Shown in pieces: positions 1 to 8,114 of a stretch of DNA of 38,771 bases. The notes under the pieces are model-generated. The model was not told where the DNA came from and did no database searches. It worked only from the letters and a program-made list of their open reading frames with translations. Every line of letters begins with the position of its first letter. Position 1 is the first letter of the stretch. This stretch comes from SAR202 cluster bacterium Casp-Chloro-G2 (GTDB lineage Bacteria; Chloroflexota; Dehalococcoidia; Lucifugimonadales; UBA3495), in NCBI GenBank assembly GCA_002816575.1, contig MUCI01000002.1:1-38771 (forward strand), read 5' to 3'. Position numbers and translations under genes: made by a program.

Positions 1-71
1 CTGTCCGTAATCCCGCTCATGGTGAGCCAGTCGAACCACGGTCCATAGGTAGCCATCTCCAGCACGGGCAC
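1..71 (-). CDS. partial unknown reading frame at the window edge
   Basis: An open frame on the minus strand runs off the left edge. From a possible GTG at 71 it reads VPVLEMATYGPWFDWL and continues without a stop to base 1. A stop in the same frame lies just upstream near 97, so the gene would begin here or at the ATG at 56. AAGGA lies about 10 bases before the GTG. The composition looks protein-like (aromatic-rich, no low complexity), but 23 residues are too few to assign a family. It sits immediately downstream of the IS110 transposase, so it may be a gene 5' end left beside the insertion. Confidence 0.3.
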   Translation of the reverse strand, partial: MPVLEMATYGPWFDWLTMSGITD

Positions 72-88
72 CCCTAATATGGTCCTTC

Positions 89-1122
<1,034 letters not shown>

Positions 1123-1157
1123 AAGCGCCCCGTCAACTGTTCGGGCTCCGGGCGGGA

Positions 1158-1222
1158 AGGACGTGGCGGCCTAGCTGAGCCACGGTCTTTAAGACCTAGG
1201 ACGATCCGGCCTGCCACGTCCT
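1158..1222 (-). other. stable hairpin upstream of the IS110 transposase
   Basis: Bases 1158-1167 pair perfectly with 1213-1222 (10 bp, core GGACGTGGC/GCCACGTCC), enclosing a smaller palindrome GGTCTTTAAGACC at 1184-1196. The hairpin lies 96-160 bases upstream of the transposase start. In IS110/IS621 elements the non-coding bridge RNA is encoded upstream of the recombinase, so this could be one of its loops. The 10-base direct repeat at 1113-1122 would instead place the hairpin outside the element. Confidence 0.4.
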
Positions 1223-1236
1223 GGTTTAAGATACAA

Positions 1237-1269
1237 GGACCAGCGGTAGGTATACCGGGAAACTGGTCC
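1237..1269 (-). terminator. hairpin after the EVE gene, possible terminator
   Basis: GGACCAG (1237-1243) pairs with CTGGTCC (1263-1269), and inside it CGGTA pairs with TACCG around a GGTA loop. On the minus strand it begins 10 bases past the EVE stop codon and is followed by TTGTATCTT, a weak T-rich tail. It can be read as an intrinsic terminator for the EVE gene or as a loop of an IS110 bridge RNA. Confidence 0.4.
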
Positions 1270-1279
1270 CTGCCGCGGC

Positions 1280-1750
1280 CTATCCGCCGAGGGACACCAC
1301 TTCGTCGAATTCCTCTTTGGTTACGGGCTGGATGGACAGGCGCATGCCTTTGCGGATCAGCAGCATGTCCTGCAGCTTGGGGTTGGCCTTGATGTCGGCC
1401 AGGGTCACGGGTTTGGCCAGTGGCCGCTCGCCCTGGATGTCAACCATCGACCAGATTGGGTTCTCCCGGGTGGCCTTGGGGTCGTAATGCTCATCATCTG
1501 GATCAAGTCCGTGGAAGTCGTCGTAACCCTCGCGGACGACGCTGGCGATGCCGACCACCGACATGGGCTTGGCGTTGCTGTGGTAGAAGAGTATGGCGTC
1601 GCCCACCTTCATGTCGTCGCGCATGTAGTTGCGGGCCTGGTAATTGCGGACGCCGTCCCACTCGGCCCAGCCGTCGGGCTCGGCCATGAGGTCTTCGAAT
1701 GAGTAGGCGCTGGGCTCAGACTTAAAGAGCCAGTATCGTTTCTCGGCCAT
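1280..1750 (-). CDS. EVE-domain protein (THYN1-like)
   Basis: A 156-residue single-domain EVE protein of the PUA-like fold. It opens with KRYWLFKSEP, the hallmark start of the family, and carries WDGVRNYQARN at 31-41, the segment lining the base-binding pocket, then VGDAILFYHSNAKP around 49-62. EVE proteins are thought to recognise modified bases in DNA or RNA. The bacterial housekeeping form has this length, and nothing here marks it as a restriction component. The ATG at 1750 follows an AGGAG site. It lies 47 bases downstream of the acyl-CoA ligase on the same strand and may be read through from it. Confidence 0.92.
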   Translation of the reverse strand: MAEKRYWLFKSEPSAYSFEDLMAEPDGWAEWDGVRNYQARNYMRDDMKVGDAILFYHSNAKPMSVVGIASVVREGYDDFHGLDPDDEHYDPKATRENPIWSMVDIQGERPLAKPVTLADIKANPKLQDMLLIRKGMRLSIQPVTKEEFDEVVSLGG

Positions 1751-1797
1751 GCTTGCTCCTGTCGGTTAGCGGCCAGTCCCGGTGGCATCGTGACCAG

Positions 1798-3411
1798 CTA
1801 GCGAAGTTTTATCCCGGCGGCTTCCAGGTCGAAGCAGCCTTCGATGAGGTCTTCCCGCTCCTGCCTCAAAACGTCCTTGCGGACCCGCAGGCTGGGCGTT
1901 CGGGGGAGTTCGTCGCGTATCTCCCAGTAGCGGGGCACCTTGAAGTAGGCCAGGTTGTCGGCGCACCAGTAGACCAATTCCTCTGGGTTGGGCGAGGCCC
2001 CTTCCCGAGGGATCACGTAGGCCTTGACCTCGTCCTCGCCCAGGTCCGAAGGGACGGCCAGGACGGCGCAATCCAGCACACTGGGGTTGCGCTTGATGAC
2101 GTTCTCCACTTCCTGGGACGAGATGTTCTCGCCCCGGCGGCGGATGATGTCCTTCTTGCGGTCGACGAAGTACAAGAAGCCGTCGGCGTCCACCCAGCCC
2201 AGGTCGCCGGTGTAGAGCCAGCCATCACGCAGAGTCTCGGCGTTCTGCTCGTCGTTGCGCCAGTAGCCGGGCATGATGGCCGGATTGTGGATGGTGATCT
2301 CGCCCACCGTGTCCACGCCCACGTGCTCGCCGGTCACCTGGTCGGCGATGCGCACCTGGTTCACGAATCTGGCATCCGGGTGCTGGCGCGGGCCTCCCGA
2401 GGAACCGGCGCGGCGTTCGTCGCCGATGCGCTCTATCGTCCCGAAACAGGTCTCGGTCATGCCGAAGCCGACGATGATGTCGGTGTCGAAGCGCTCTTGG
2501 AACTCGGCCAGGAACTCGGGCGGGAAAGACGGCGAGCCGTAGAACAGGCGCACGGTGTTGTCTTTGTCGTCGGGCGACGGTGCGTTCTTGGACAGCACCG
2601 GCATCATCATGCCGATGAAGTTCACCACCGTGGCCTGGGCGTCTCGCACCTGGCCCCAGAACCGGGAAGCGCTGAAACGGTCAACCACCACCAGCGTGGC
2701 CCCGGCGGCGATGGCGCCCATGGTCGAGTAGTACTGGATGTTGGCGTGGTAATAAGGCAGGCAGGTGAAGAAGCGGTCGTCGGGCGTGGCCTGGGTCCAG
2801 TGGGCGAACCCCTGTCCGGCGGCCACGTACATCAGGTGGGTCACCTGGACGCCCTTGGGGTTGCCGGTGGTGCCCGAGGTGTAGACCAGCATGGAGACAT
2901 CGTCGTGGGAAATCTCGGGCAGCGGTTCCAGCGGCTGGGCTTTGGCGTGGACTTCCGTGAAGCCGGTCCAAGGCAGTTCGACGGGGCCCTCAGCGCCCCG
3001 CAGCAGCCGTACCGTAACGCTGGGCGCCAGGTCGGCGGCGGCCCCGGCAACCTCGGCCAGCGACGGGTCGGTCACCAGTCCCTTGGCCTCGGCGTTGTTC
3101 AAGATGTAGGCCATCTCGTCGCGCTTGTAGGCCGTGTTCACCGGCACGCTGATGCCGCCGAGAAGGGACAGACCGAACCAGCAGTACACGTATTCGATGC
3201 AGTTGGGCAGGAACAGGCACACCCGGTCGCCCTTGCCGATGCCCAGGTCGCGGAACATGGCGGCGGTCTTCCGGACGCCGTCGTAGAACTCCTGATAGGT
3301 CCGGCTCTGGCCGCCGATCTCGATGAACGTCTTGCCGGGGTCCTTGGCGACGGCCTGCTCCAGGAACTGGCCCAGAGACATCTCCCAAGGCTTCTTTGTA
3401 TCGGTCGGCAT
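1798..3411 (-). CDS. class I adenylate-forming acyl-CoA ligase (CaiC-like)
   Basis: A 537-residue ANL-superfamily enzyme that activates a carboxylic acid to its acyl-CoA through an acyl-AMP. The P-loop YTSGTTGNPKG is at 177-187, GMTET at 317-321, YTGDLG at 400-405, and the hinge DRKKDIIRRRGENIS at 417-431. The C-terminal A10 motif, where the family normally has GK followed by a hydrophobic residue, reads LPRTPSLRVRK (502-512), so the catalytic lysine position holds arginine. The substrate cannot be read from sequence; carnitine/crotonobetaine-type or other branched or cyclic acids are possible. The ATG at 3411 was chosen because the domain begins there; the frame stays open to 3714 with no family-like sequence. 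It diverges from the DUF35/thiolase genes. Confidence 0.9.
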   Translation of the reverse strand: MPTDTKKPWEMSLGQFLEQAVAKDPGKTFIEIGGQSRTYQEFYDGVRKTAAMFRDLGIGKGDRVCLFLPNCIEYVYCWFGLSLLGGISVPVNTAYKRDEMAYILNNAEAKGLVTDPSLAEVAGAAADLAPSVTVRLLRGAEGPVELPWTGFTEVHAKAQPLEPLPEISHDDVSMLVYTSGTTGNPKGVQVTHLMYVAAGQGFAHWTQATPDDRFFTCLPYYHANIQYYSTMGAIAAGATLVVVDRFSASRFWGQVRDAQATVVNFIGMMMPVLSKNAPSPDDKDNTVRLFYGSPSFPPEFLAEFQERFDTDIIVGFGMTETCFGTIERIGDERRAGSSGGPRQHPDARFVNQVRIADQVTGEHVGVDTVGEITIHNPAIMPGYWRNDEQNAETLRDGWLYTGDLGWVDADGFLYFVDRKKDIIRRRGENISSQEVENVIKRNPSVLDCAVLAVPSDLGEDEVKAYVIPREGASPNPEELVYWCADNLAYFKVPRYWEIRDELPRTPSLRVRKDVLRQEREDLIEGCFDLEAAGIKLR

Positions 3412-3487
3412 GGATCGGTAAACCCTTTCGTAGATCGCAGGATAAACCCGCCTGGCAGAGTCGATATTCCGGCTGGCGGGCGAACTC

Positions 3488-3516
3488 AAGCTACCATGTG
3501 GGGCATGGTGGGTCAA
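3488..3516 (-). promoter_or_regulatory. sigma70-like promoter for the acyl-CoA ligase
   Basis: On the minus strand TTGACC (3511-3516) and TAGCTT (3488-3493) are separated by exactly 17 bases, about 77 bases upstream of the ligase ATG. The -10 box is weak. The -35 hexamer matches those found before both TPP enzymes in this window. Confidence 0.45.
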
Positions 3517-3567
3517 TGGGCCTGAACTCAGAGCGGGACCGGGTCCAAATCGACTCCACGAATGGGC

Positions 3568-3573
3568 TATAAT
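3568..3573 (+). promoter_or_regulatory. -10 box for a probable leaderless transcript
   Basis: A consensus TATAAT ends 7 bases before the ATG at 3581, and no Shine-Dalgarno sequence precedes that ATG. This spacing puts the transcription start on or beside the A of the start codon, the arrangement of leaderless mRNAs. No clear -35 box is seen. Confidence 0.5.
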
Positions 3574-3580
3574 GCCTGCT

Positions 3581-4021
3581 ATGCCAGACACAAAACCGAC
3601 ATCAACCCCCGAGTCCGTCGACCCCAGCCGGCTCAGGCTCACCAACGACGACGCCGCCAATGGGCCGCTAGGGGGCACCCTCATCGGGTTCACCTGCAAC
3701 GAGTGCGGTTCCACCGTGTTCGGACCGGCCGTATTCTGTCAGTCCTGCACCTCCACCGACCTTGAGGCCGTGGAACTGGGCGGCAAGGGCATCCTCTACA
3801 GTTTCACCATCGTGAGGATCCCGCCCGCCGGCTGGCCCGGAGACGTGCCCTACGTGCTGGGCCAGGTGGAGCTGCCCCAGGGGCCGCAGGTGCTGGCGGA
3901 GGTCATCGGCTGCGAGCACGGCGATCTCAAGATCGGCATGGCGGTGGAGATGGTCATCCAGGCCGTCCCCGCTGAGCACGGCGGACCGGACAAGGCCGTC
4001 TACAAGTGGCGGCCGGCGTAA
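3581..4021 (+). CDS. DUF35 Zn-ribbon/OB-fold acyl-CoA-associated protein
   Basis: A 146-residue DUF35 protein. Two CxxC pairs (C39/C42 and C53/C56) form the rubredoxin-like zinc ribbon, followed by an OB-fold with LYSFTIVRIPPAGWPGDVPY and a closing AVYKWRPA. These proteins form complexes with thiolase or HMG-CoA-synthase-like partners and help bind acyl-CoA. The thiolase partner is 370 bases downstream, separated by the toxin-antitoxin remnant. I favour the ATG at 3581 over the one at 3572 because the latter overlaps a TATAAT box and neither has a ribosome site. Confidence 0.88.
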   Translation: MPDTKPTSTPESVDPSRLRLTNDDAANGPLGGTLIGFTCNECGSTVFGPAVFCQSCTSTDLEAVELGGKGILYSFTIVRIPPAGWPGDVPYVLGQVELPQGPQVLAEVIGCEHGDLKIGMAVEMVIQAVPAEHGGPDKAVYKWRPA

Positions 4022-4051
4022 CCGTCTAGACACGGAGCAATGAGGTAACAC

Positions 4052-4276
4052 ATGGATATCCAGACCGTCGAACACGAGGCGCTGCAGTTGCCCCCAGAGG
4101 ACCGAGCCAAGCTAGCGCAGAAGCTTCTTCTGAGCCTTGACGCCCTATCCGCGGAGGAGCTGGAACAGGCGTGGCTTACCGAGGCCGACCGCCGGGCGCG
4201 TGAGCTTGAGCGCGGGGATGTTCAGCCTATCTCCGCGGACGAGGTCCGGCGGAAGGCAAGAGAACTACTCAGGTGA
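4052..4276 (+). CDS. addiction-module antitoxin (PF09720-like)
   Basis: A 74-residue protein of the short 'putative addiction module component' family. It has LPPEDRAKLAQKLLLSL near the N-terminus and a basic, helical C-terminus ending in RRKARELLR. Such antitoxins bind and neutralise RelE/ParE-type ribonuclease or gyrase toxins encoded just downstream. GAGG lies about 12 bases before the ATG. The stop codon overlaps the GTG start of a toxin frame by four bases, the usual pair architecture, but the toxin is broken after 19 codons, so the antitoxin is probably orphaned. The pair sits between DUF35 and thiolase genes that normally adjoin, suggesting insertion. Confidence 0.85.
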   Translation: MDIQTVEHEALQLPPEDRAKLAQKLLLSLDALSAEELEQAWLTEADRRARELERGDVQPISADEVRRKARELLR

Positions 4277-4365
4277 CCTACCGGTTCCACCCCGACGCCG
4301 TGGCCGAGCATCTTGAAACCGTCATCTACTAAGAGACTCGGCAAGCAGGTTCTAGACAAGGCAGC
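4273..4365 (+). pseudogene. truncated ParE/RelE-like toxin remnant
   Basis: A GTG overlapping the antitoxin stop opens VTYRFHPDAVAEHLETVIY, which is the typical ParE-family N-terminus (beta strand, then the helix with AEHLE). A TAA at 4330-4332 follows where the family has a second Tyr (TAC/TAT), and the next in-frame codons, ETRQAG, continue the expected YYExRQxG pattern. Family resemblance then fades and the thiolase begins at 4392, so some 70 C-terminal residues with the toxic site are missing. The loss therefore combines a nonsense mutation and a deletion. The right boundary is approximate. Confidence 0.75.
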
Positions 4366-4391
4366 ACAATCCGATCGACAGAGGTTATCTC

Positions 4392-5549
4392 TTGAACCAG
4401 ATAAGACCGGGCCGCGAAGTGATGGTGGTGGGAGTGGGCCTGCATCCCTTCGGCCGCTTCCCCGAGAAGGACCTGGGGGCGCTGGCCATCGAGGCGGTGC
4501 TGCCGGCGCTGAAAGACGCCGGGATCAAGTGGAAGGACATCGCCATCGCCTACTTCGGCCACGTCTACTACCAGGGCATGTCCGTGGGCGAGACCACCCT
4601 GTCCAAGCTGGGACTGACCGGTGTGCCCATCGTGAACGTGGAGAACGCCTGCTCCAGCGGCTCGACGGCCTTCTGGCAGGCCTATTGGGGCATCACCACC
4701 GGACTTTATGACACGGCCCTGGCTTTCGGCGCGGAGAAGGTGCCGCGCGGCCCGGTGACCGTGACCCCCGAGGATAGCCCCGAGCGTTACATCGGCGGCG
4801 ATCACATGATGGCCGGGTACGCCCTGCGCGGCAAGCGTTACATGGAAGAGACCGGCGCTCCGGCCACCGCCCTGGCCCAGGTGTCGGTGAAGGCCCGGCA
4901 GAACGCGGCCATGAACCCCTTCGCCCACCGCAAGGACACCTACACGGTGGAGGAGGTCTTGAACTCGCGCATGATCGCCGACCCCCTAACCCTCTACCAG
5001 TGCTGCCCCACCAGCGAGGGCGGCGCGGCGGCGGTGCTCTGCGCCCGGGAGAATCTGGCCGATTACGGCATCGACGAGAGCCGGGCGGTGTCCATCGCGG
5101 CGGCGGTCCTGACCTCCGGCGACTACAACGGACGGGGCGCCGACCACTCGGCGTTCAGTCCCTACCGCACGGAGCCGGCGGCGCTCCAGGCCTACGAGAT
5201 GAGCGGCCTGGGCCCCGAGGACGTGGACCTGGTGCAGGTGCACGACGCGGCCACGATTGGAGAATTGCAGCAAGTGGAGGCCCTGCACCTGTTTCCCTTC
5301 GGCGAGGCCTGGCGGGGGACGGTGGAGGGGCGGACGGCGCTGACCGGCGACATACCGGTGAACACCGACGGCGGACTGCTGGCCATGGGCCATCCTTTCG
5401 GGGCTTCGGGCATCCGCATGATCCACGAAACGGTGACCCAACTGCGGGGCGAGGCCGGGCCCCGGCAGGTGGCCAACGCCAGGGTGGGCGTGGCCCAATG
5501 CTCCGGCGCCGGCGACGTCACCACGGTGCATATCCTGAAGAAGGGCTAA
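4392..5549 (+). CDS. thiolase-family acyl-CoA acetyltransferase (SCP2-type)
   Basis: A 385-residue thiolase of the SCP2/lipid-transfer subgroup that partners DUF35 proteins. The acylated cysteine is C87 in NVENACSSG. VHDAA (H284), GHPFGASG with H334 (333-340), and C370 in AQCSGAG complete the active-site loops. It probably cleaves or forms a carbon-carbon bond in an acyl-CoA made by the nearby ligase; the direction is not visible. The start is TTG at 4392, with GAGG 7-10 bases before it. An ATG at 4422 would also leave the core intact. In known systems thiolase and DUF35 genes adjoin; here the gap holds the toxin-antitoxin remnant. Confidence 0.9.
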   Translation: MNQIRPGREVMVVGVGLHPFGRFPEKDLGALAIEAVLPALKDAGIKWKDIAIAYFGHVYYQGMSVGETTLSKLGLTGVPIVNVENACSSGSTAFWQAYWGITTGLYDTALAFGAEKVPRGPVTVTPEDSPERYIGGDHMMAGYALRGKRYMEETGAPATALAQVSVKARQNAAMNPFAHRKDTYTVEEVLNSRMIADPLTLYQCCPTSEGGAAAVLCARENLADYGIDESRAVSIAAAVLTSGDYNGRGADHSAFSPYRTEPAALQAYEMSGLGPEDVDLVQVHDAATIGELQQVEALHLFPFGEAWRGTVEGRTALTGDIPVNTDGGLLAMGHPFGASGIRMIHETVTQLRGEAGPRQVANARVGVAQCSGAGDVTTVHILKKG

Positions 5550-5558
5550 CGCCCCTCT

Positions 5559-5791
5559 AGCTGACAGCTATCAGCTAACAGCTTTCAGCTTTTGGGGAAC
5601 GGGAGCCGCATCCCAATTCTGTCATTCTGAGGAGCGCCGTAGGCCGACGAAGAATCTGCCAAGCCCCACCGTCGCAGACCCTCGCCTTCACCCGATGCAG
5701 CCCGGCACATCCCAAGTAGGAGGTTCAAAAGCCAACAGCCAAAGCAGTCACCCCAAAAAGGCTGACCGCTGATAGCTGAAAGCTGACAGCT
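5559..5791. repeat. MITE-like element with imperfect inverted arms
   Basis: Two 31-base arms, 5559-5589 and 5761-5791, are inverted copies matching at 26 of 31 positions. Each is itself built from repeated AGCTNNCAGC units. About 170 bases lie between them, including GTCATTCTGAGGAGC and GACGAAGAATCT, a motif pair I associate with dispersed intergenic repeats in several bacterial groups. There is no coding sequence inside. The right arm ends only 3 bases before the next gene. Confidence 0.6.
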
Positions 5792-5794
5792 CGT

Positions 5795-6073
5795 ATGCCC
5801 TCCTACCTCGTGCTGGCCGCCATGAAAGGCCGCTTCGTCTCGGAAGTGGGCAACACCTACGACAACTTCCAGATGATGGGCTACTCGGACGGCGCCGACC
5901 CCATGGCCGCCGTCGCCGCCTTCTTCGACCAGCCCCCCTACCCCATCATCTGGGCCGACGTGGAATACCTCTGGGCCGAACGCCTGGCCGACGACCCCAA
6001 CAACGGCCACCTAGGGGACTACGAGCGGGTGTACGTGGAGACGCTGCGGGCGCGGTGGGAGGGGGGCGGGTGA
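5795..6073 (+). CDS. conserved-looking small protein of unknown function
   Basis: A 92-residue soluble protein with no signal or membrane segment. It begins MPSYLVLAAMKGRFVSEVG and contains GNTYDNFQMMGY, FFDQPPYPIIWADVEYLW and GDYERVYVETLRARW. The residue mix (several Trp and Tyr, no repeats) and codon use match the neighbouring real genes. The opposite-strand frame over the same bases is Gly/Val-rich and looks like a shadow. No ribosome site precedes the ATG, because the inverted-repeat element ends three bases upstream and may have replaced the original leader. I cannot name a family. Confidence 0.6.
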   Translation: MPSYLVLAAMKGRFVSEVGNTYDNFQMMGYSDGADPMAAVAAFFDQPPYPIIWADVEYLWAERLADDPNNGHLGDYERVYVETLRARWEGGG

Positions 6074-6209
6074 GGGGTCACCAGAACGCAAGCTGACGTG
6101 TTAATCGAAAGAAAAATAGGGTACGATTTTTGGTTATTCCTCGCTCTGGCAAACAGATGTTTATTTATAGGCGATTCAGGATTAAAATTAATCGACAAGT
6201 CTCAAAGAA

Positions 6210-6635
6210 CTAATAACCGTCTGGAGCTGTGAATTTGTCCGGGGTTAATCGCTCCAACAACTTCACCCTGTAACTTTCCGGGAACCGTTTGCCACATTTC
6301 GTCGTTTCAACGTTAACATGGGCCTCTCGCCATTTTAGCCACTCCGGGTCCACATCATCAGGTCGGAAATAAACCTCGGCATCGACTTCCGTTTTGCATT
6401 CTTTCGCTGCTTCCCGATAAGCTGACGCGCTTAGAATCGCGAGCCCAGCGCCTTGAAACGAACTGAAACATAGTTCCTCAAGCTGACTTTTCATATCTGC
6501 TATCCGATTAACGTGGAATAGCGATAGCTTTTGGTCAATTGCTTTGAAGAGACTGTTTTTGGGTCGCCTTTCTTCTGGATTCCAGTCTTGAGGCCGAACG
6601 AACCGACAAAGGCTATCTGTGTCCGGAACGATCAA
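6210..6635 (-). CDS. unknown protein, third gene of the AT-rich operon
   Basis: A 141-residue protein I do not recognise. It has a charged N-terminal part (RPQDWNPEERRPKN), a helical centre, and a C-terminal half with VDPEWLKWREAHVNVETTKC and a basic KRFPESYRVKLLERL stretch. Three cysteines are scattered with no metal-binding spacing. The start is probably TTG at 6635: a stop codon lies two codons upstream in frame and the next ATG would remove a third of the protein. No good ribosome site is seen, but it starts 11 bases after the previous gene and may depend on reinitiation. Base composition is clearly richer in AT than the flanks. Confidence 0.7.
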   Translation of the reverse strand: MIVPDTDSLCRFVRPQDWNPEERRPKNSLFKAIDQKLSLFHVNRIADMKSQLEELCFSSFQGAGLAILSASAYREAAKECKTEVDAEVYFRPDDVDPEWLKWREAHVNVETTKCGKRFPESYRVKLLERLTPDKFTAPDGY

Positions 6636-6646
6636 TCGTCAATGGC

Positions 6647-7390
6647 CTAAAGCGAAGCTTCGGCACGGATAATCGTAAGTAAATCGACGATGGAATCGAC
6701 TTCTACCTCTTCTACTCCACGTCGGTCGCTGCGGAGCACCACTTCCATCCTCCCATCAGCGTCAACTTCGAAAAACAGTTCAGAGCCAACACTTATCCTT
6801 GCCTCTAGTTCAAACGCTAAATCATCCGGATTGACAGTGACTACCGGTCTGAATTTTCCATCAGTAGCGGAAGCAATTCCCGACAAAAGTGTACACAAAT
6901 CCGTCTGCCACTCTGGTTTTGAAAAATCTTCCACAGCTTCCATTAACCCTCGAGCATAAGCACCGTAATACCGATACAAATTGCCTGCGGCTTCGATGTA
7001 CTGGGGCTTGCCTCGAAGCCACGGGAAGTAACCGCGTTGGAATCCTTCACCTTCCCAATTTGTATCCCCAAGAAAGTGCGGACCCCAATCCCTTCTTGAG
7101 ACCCGGGTTTGATGAATTCCCAAAATCCTATGGAGCCCGCCATTCCTTAAAGAGTCGTCGTCGATTAGCAACAATCTACCACCAAACAATTTATTTGTGG
7201 TAACCGAAGCTAGACTCGTATTTGTTGCCTGAATCGGGTCGATTTGTAGGAAGAACTCGAAGAGTGCGGGACCCGCATCATCAATCGAGGCCCATTCTTG
7301 CCCAATTTCAATCGCCGCGCCCGTGTCTGGCCCACCTGTGCGGAACATTCGAACCTTGGTTGCTCCTGTGTCTGCCAAACTAGAATTCAT
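6647..7390 (-). CDS. unknown protein, second gene of the AT-rich operon
   Basis: A 247-residue protein of unknown function with no signal peptide or membrane segment. Features include a Trp/Tyr/Gly-rich central region (RRDWGPHFLGDTNWEG, GYFPWLRGKPQYIEAAGN, LYRYYGAYARG) and an acidic C-terminal domain with alternating hydrophobics (VGSELFFEVDADGRMEVVL), which looks like a beta-sheet. Its ATG overlaps the stop codon of the preceding gene (ATGA, 7387-7390), so the two are translationally coupled and probably made in fixed ratio. I see no catalytic motif that I can defend. The AT-rich composition is shared with both partners. Confidence 0.75.
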   Translation of the reverse strand: MNSSLADTGATKVRMFRTGGPDTGAAIEIGQEWASIDDAGPALFEFFLQIDPIQATNTSLASVTTNKLFGGRLLLIDDDSLRNGGLHRILGIHQTRVSRRDWGPHFLGDTNWEGEGFQRGYFPWLRGKPQYIEAAGNLYRYYGAYARGLMEAVEDFSKPEWQTDLCTLLSGIASATDGKFRPVVTVNPDDLAFELEARISVGSELFFEVDADGRMEVVLRSDRRGVEEVEVDSIVDLLTIIRAEASL

Positions 7391-8049
7391 AGCCCGATCC
7401 TGTCGAGTATTTCATTCAATTTCGTCGAATAGCCATCGAGGTTGGTTGAAAATTCGTTCTGTGGGGGCATATTGCCATTTTCGACTAGGAAATTTGCCGT
7501 GACTGCCACTCGATTTGCTGTGGGGTCGTTTCGAAAAGGTTCTAGCCTAAGCCACAGGGTCACGTCACTATCAACTTTCAGCCATGTCCACGCTGCCGCT
7601 CCAGTGATTGGGTAACCCAAAGCCTTTTTGAATGTGTCGCTGAATAATCCAACTGCTAGTTTCTCGATTGCCGTCGGGACTGCGGGGGTAGACAAAATCA
7701 TGTTGTACCCAAAGCGGATCCAGGGGAATTTACTTGGGTCTGCGCTCATGGAATTGAGTGCAGACCAAAACGTATTTGCCATCATCGGGCCGTCTTTGAT
7801 CAACTCCCCAGGATATCTACGGCGAACCTCAATTCGTTCTTTCTCTATCAGTAATTCGATTTGGTCTCGAGGGACCAAAATAAATTGCGCCGGACCCCTT
7901 TCTGAAACACCCTCTGCTCCCTGAACAGTCTGTCCCAATTTATTTTCAACATCACGAACGGTTTGGGCACCGACCTGCAATTGAGGGGCTTTCTGTGCGT
8001 CAAAAACGCCGACGAAAGAAACCAAATCGATGTTTCGGATATTAGCCAC
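7387..8049 (-). CDS. unknown protein, first gene of the AT-rich operon
   Basis: A 220-residue protein. ANIRNIDLVSFVGVF at the N-terminus is followed by a helical segment (IELLIEKERIEVRRRYP), a central region with FPWIRFGYNMIL, and DVTLWLRLEPF near residues 165-180. The overall style, with an early short strand, an RRYP segment, and an LRLEP strand pairing with VAVTANFLVEN, loosely recalls the sporadically distributed TIGR04255-type proteins, but I cannot confirm that. The GTG at 8049 is preceded by AGGAG with 5 bases between; the GTG two codons earlier overlaps that site and is less likely. An extended -10 promoter lies just upstream, making this the operon's first gene. Confidence 0.75.
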   Translation of the reverse strand: MANIRNIDLVSFVGVFDAQKAPQLQVGAQTVRDVENKLGQTVQGAEGVSERGPAQFILVPRDQIELLIEKERIEVRRRYPGELIKDGPMMANTFWSALNSMSADPSKFPWIRFGYNMILSTPAVPTAIEKLAVGLFSDTFKKALGYPITGAAAWTWLKVDSDVTLWLRLEPFRNDPTANRVAVTANFLVENGNMPPQNEFSTNLDGYSTKLNEILDRIGL

Positions 8050-8068
8050 AATCACTCCTGTCGGTTAA

Positions 8069-8077
8069 ATTATAGCA
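8069..8077 (-). promoter_or_regulatory. extended -10 promoter of the AT-rich operon
   Basis: The minus strand reads TGCTATAAT, a perfect extended -10 (TGn plus TATAAT), about 20 bases before the first gene's GTG. There is no recognisable -35 box, as expected for extended -10 promoters. The leader would be only about a dozen bases and holds the AGGAG site. Confidence 0.65.
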
Positions 8078-8102
8078 TCGCGACCAATTAGGGTCGGTCC
8101 GT

Positions 8103-8114
8103 GGCAAATTTGCC
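8103..8114. promoter_or_regulatory. 12-bp perfect palindrome, operator candidate
   Basis: GGCAAATTTGCC is a perfect dyad lying about 30 bases upstream of the -10 box of the AT-rich operon, at the -35 to -45 position where an activator or repressor would bind. No regulator gene is linked, so control by one of the operon's own products is possible. Confidence 0.35.

Noticed and set aside
1753-3525. A 590-codon open frame on the plus strand opposite the acyl-CoA ligase
   Set aside because: It is a shadow of a GC-rich gene: composition is Gly/Val/His/Ala-rich with no family motifs, while the minus strand carries a complete set of ANL motifs.
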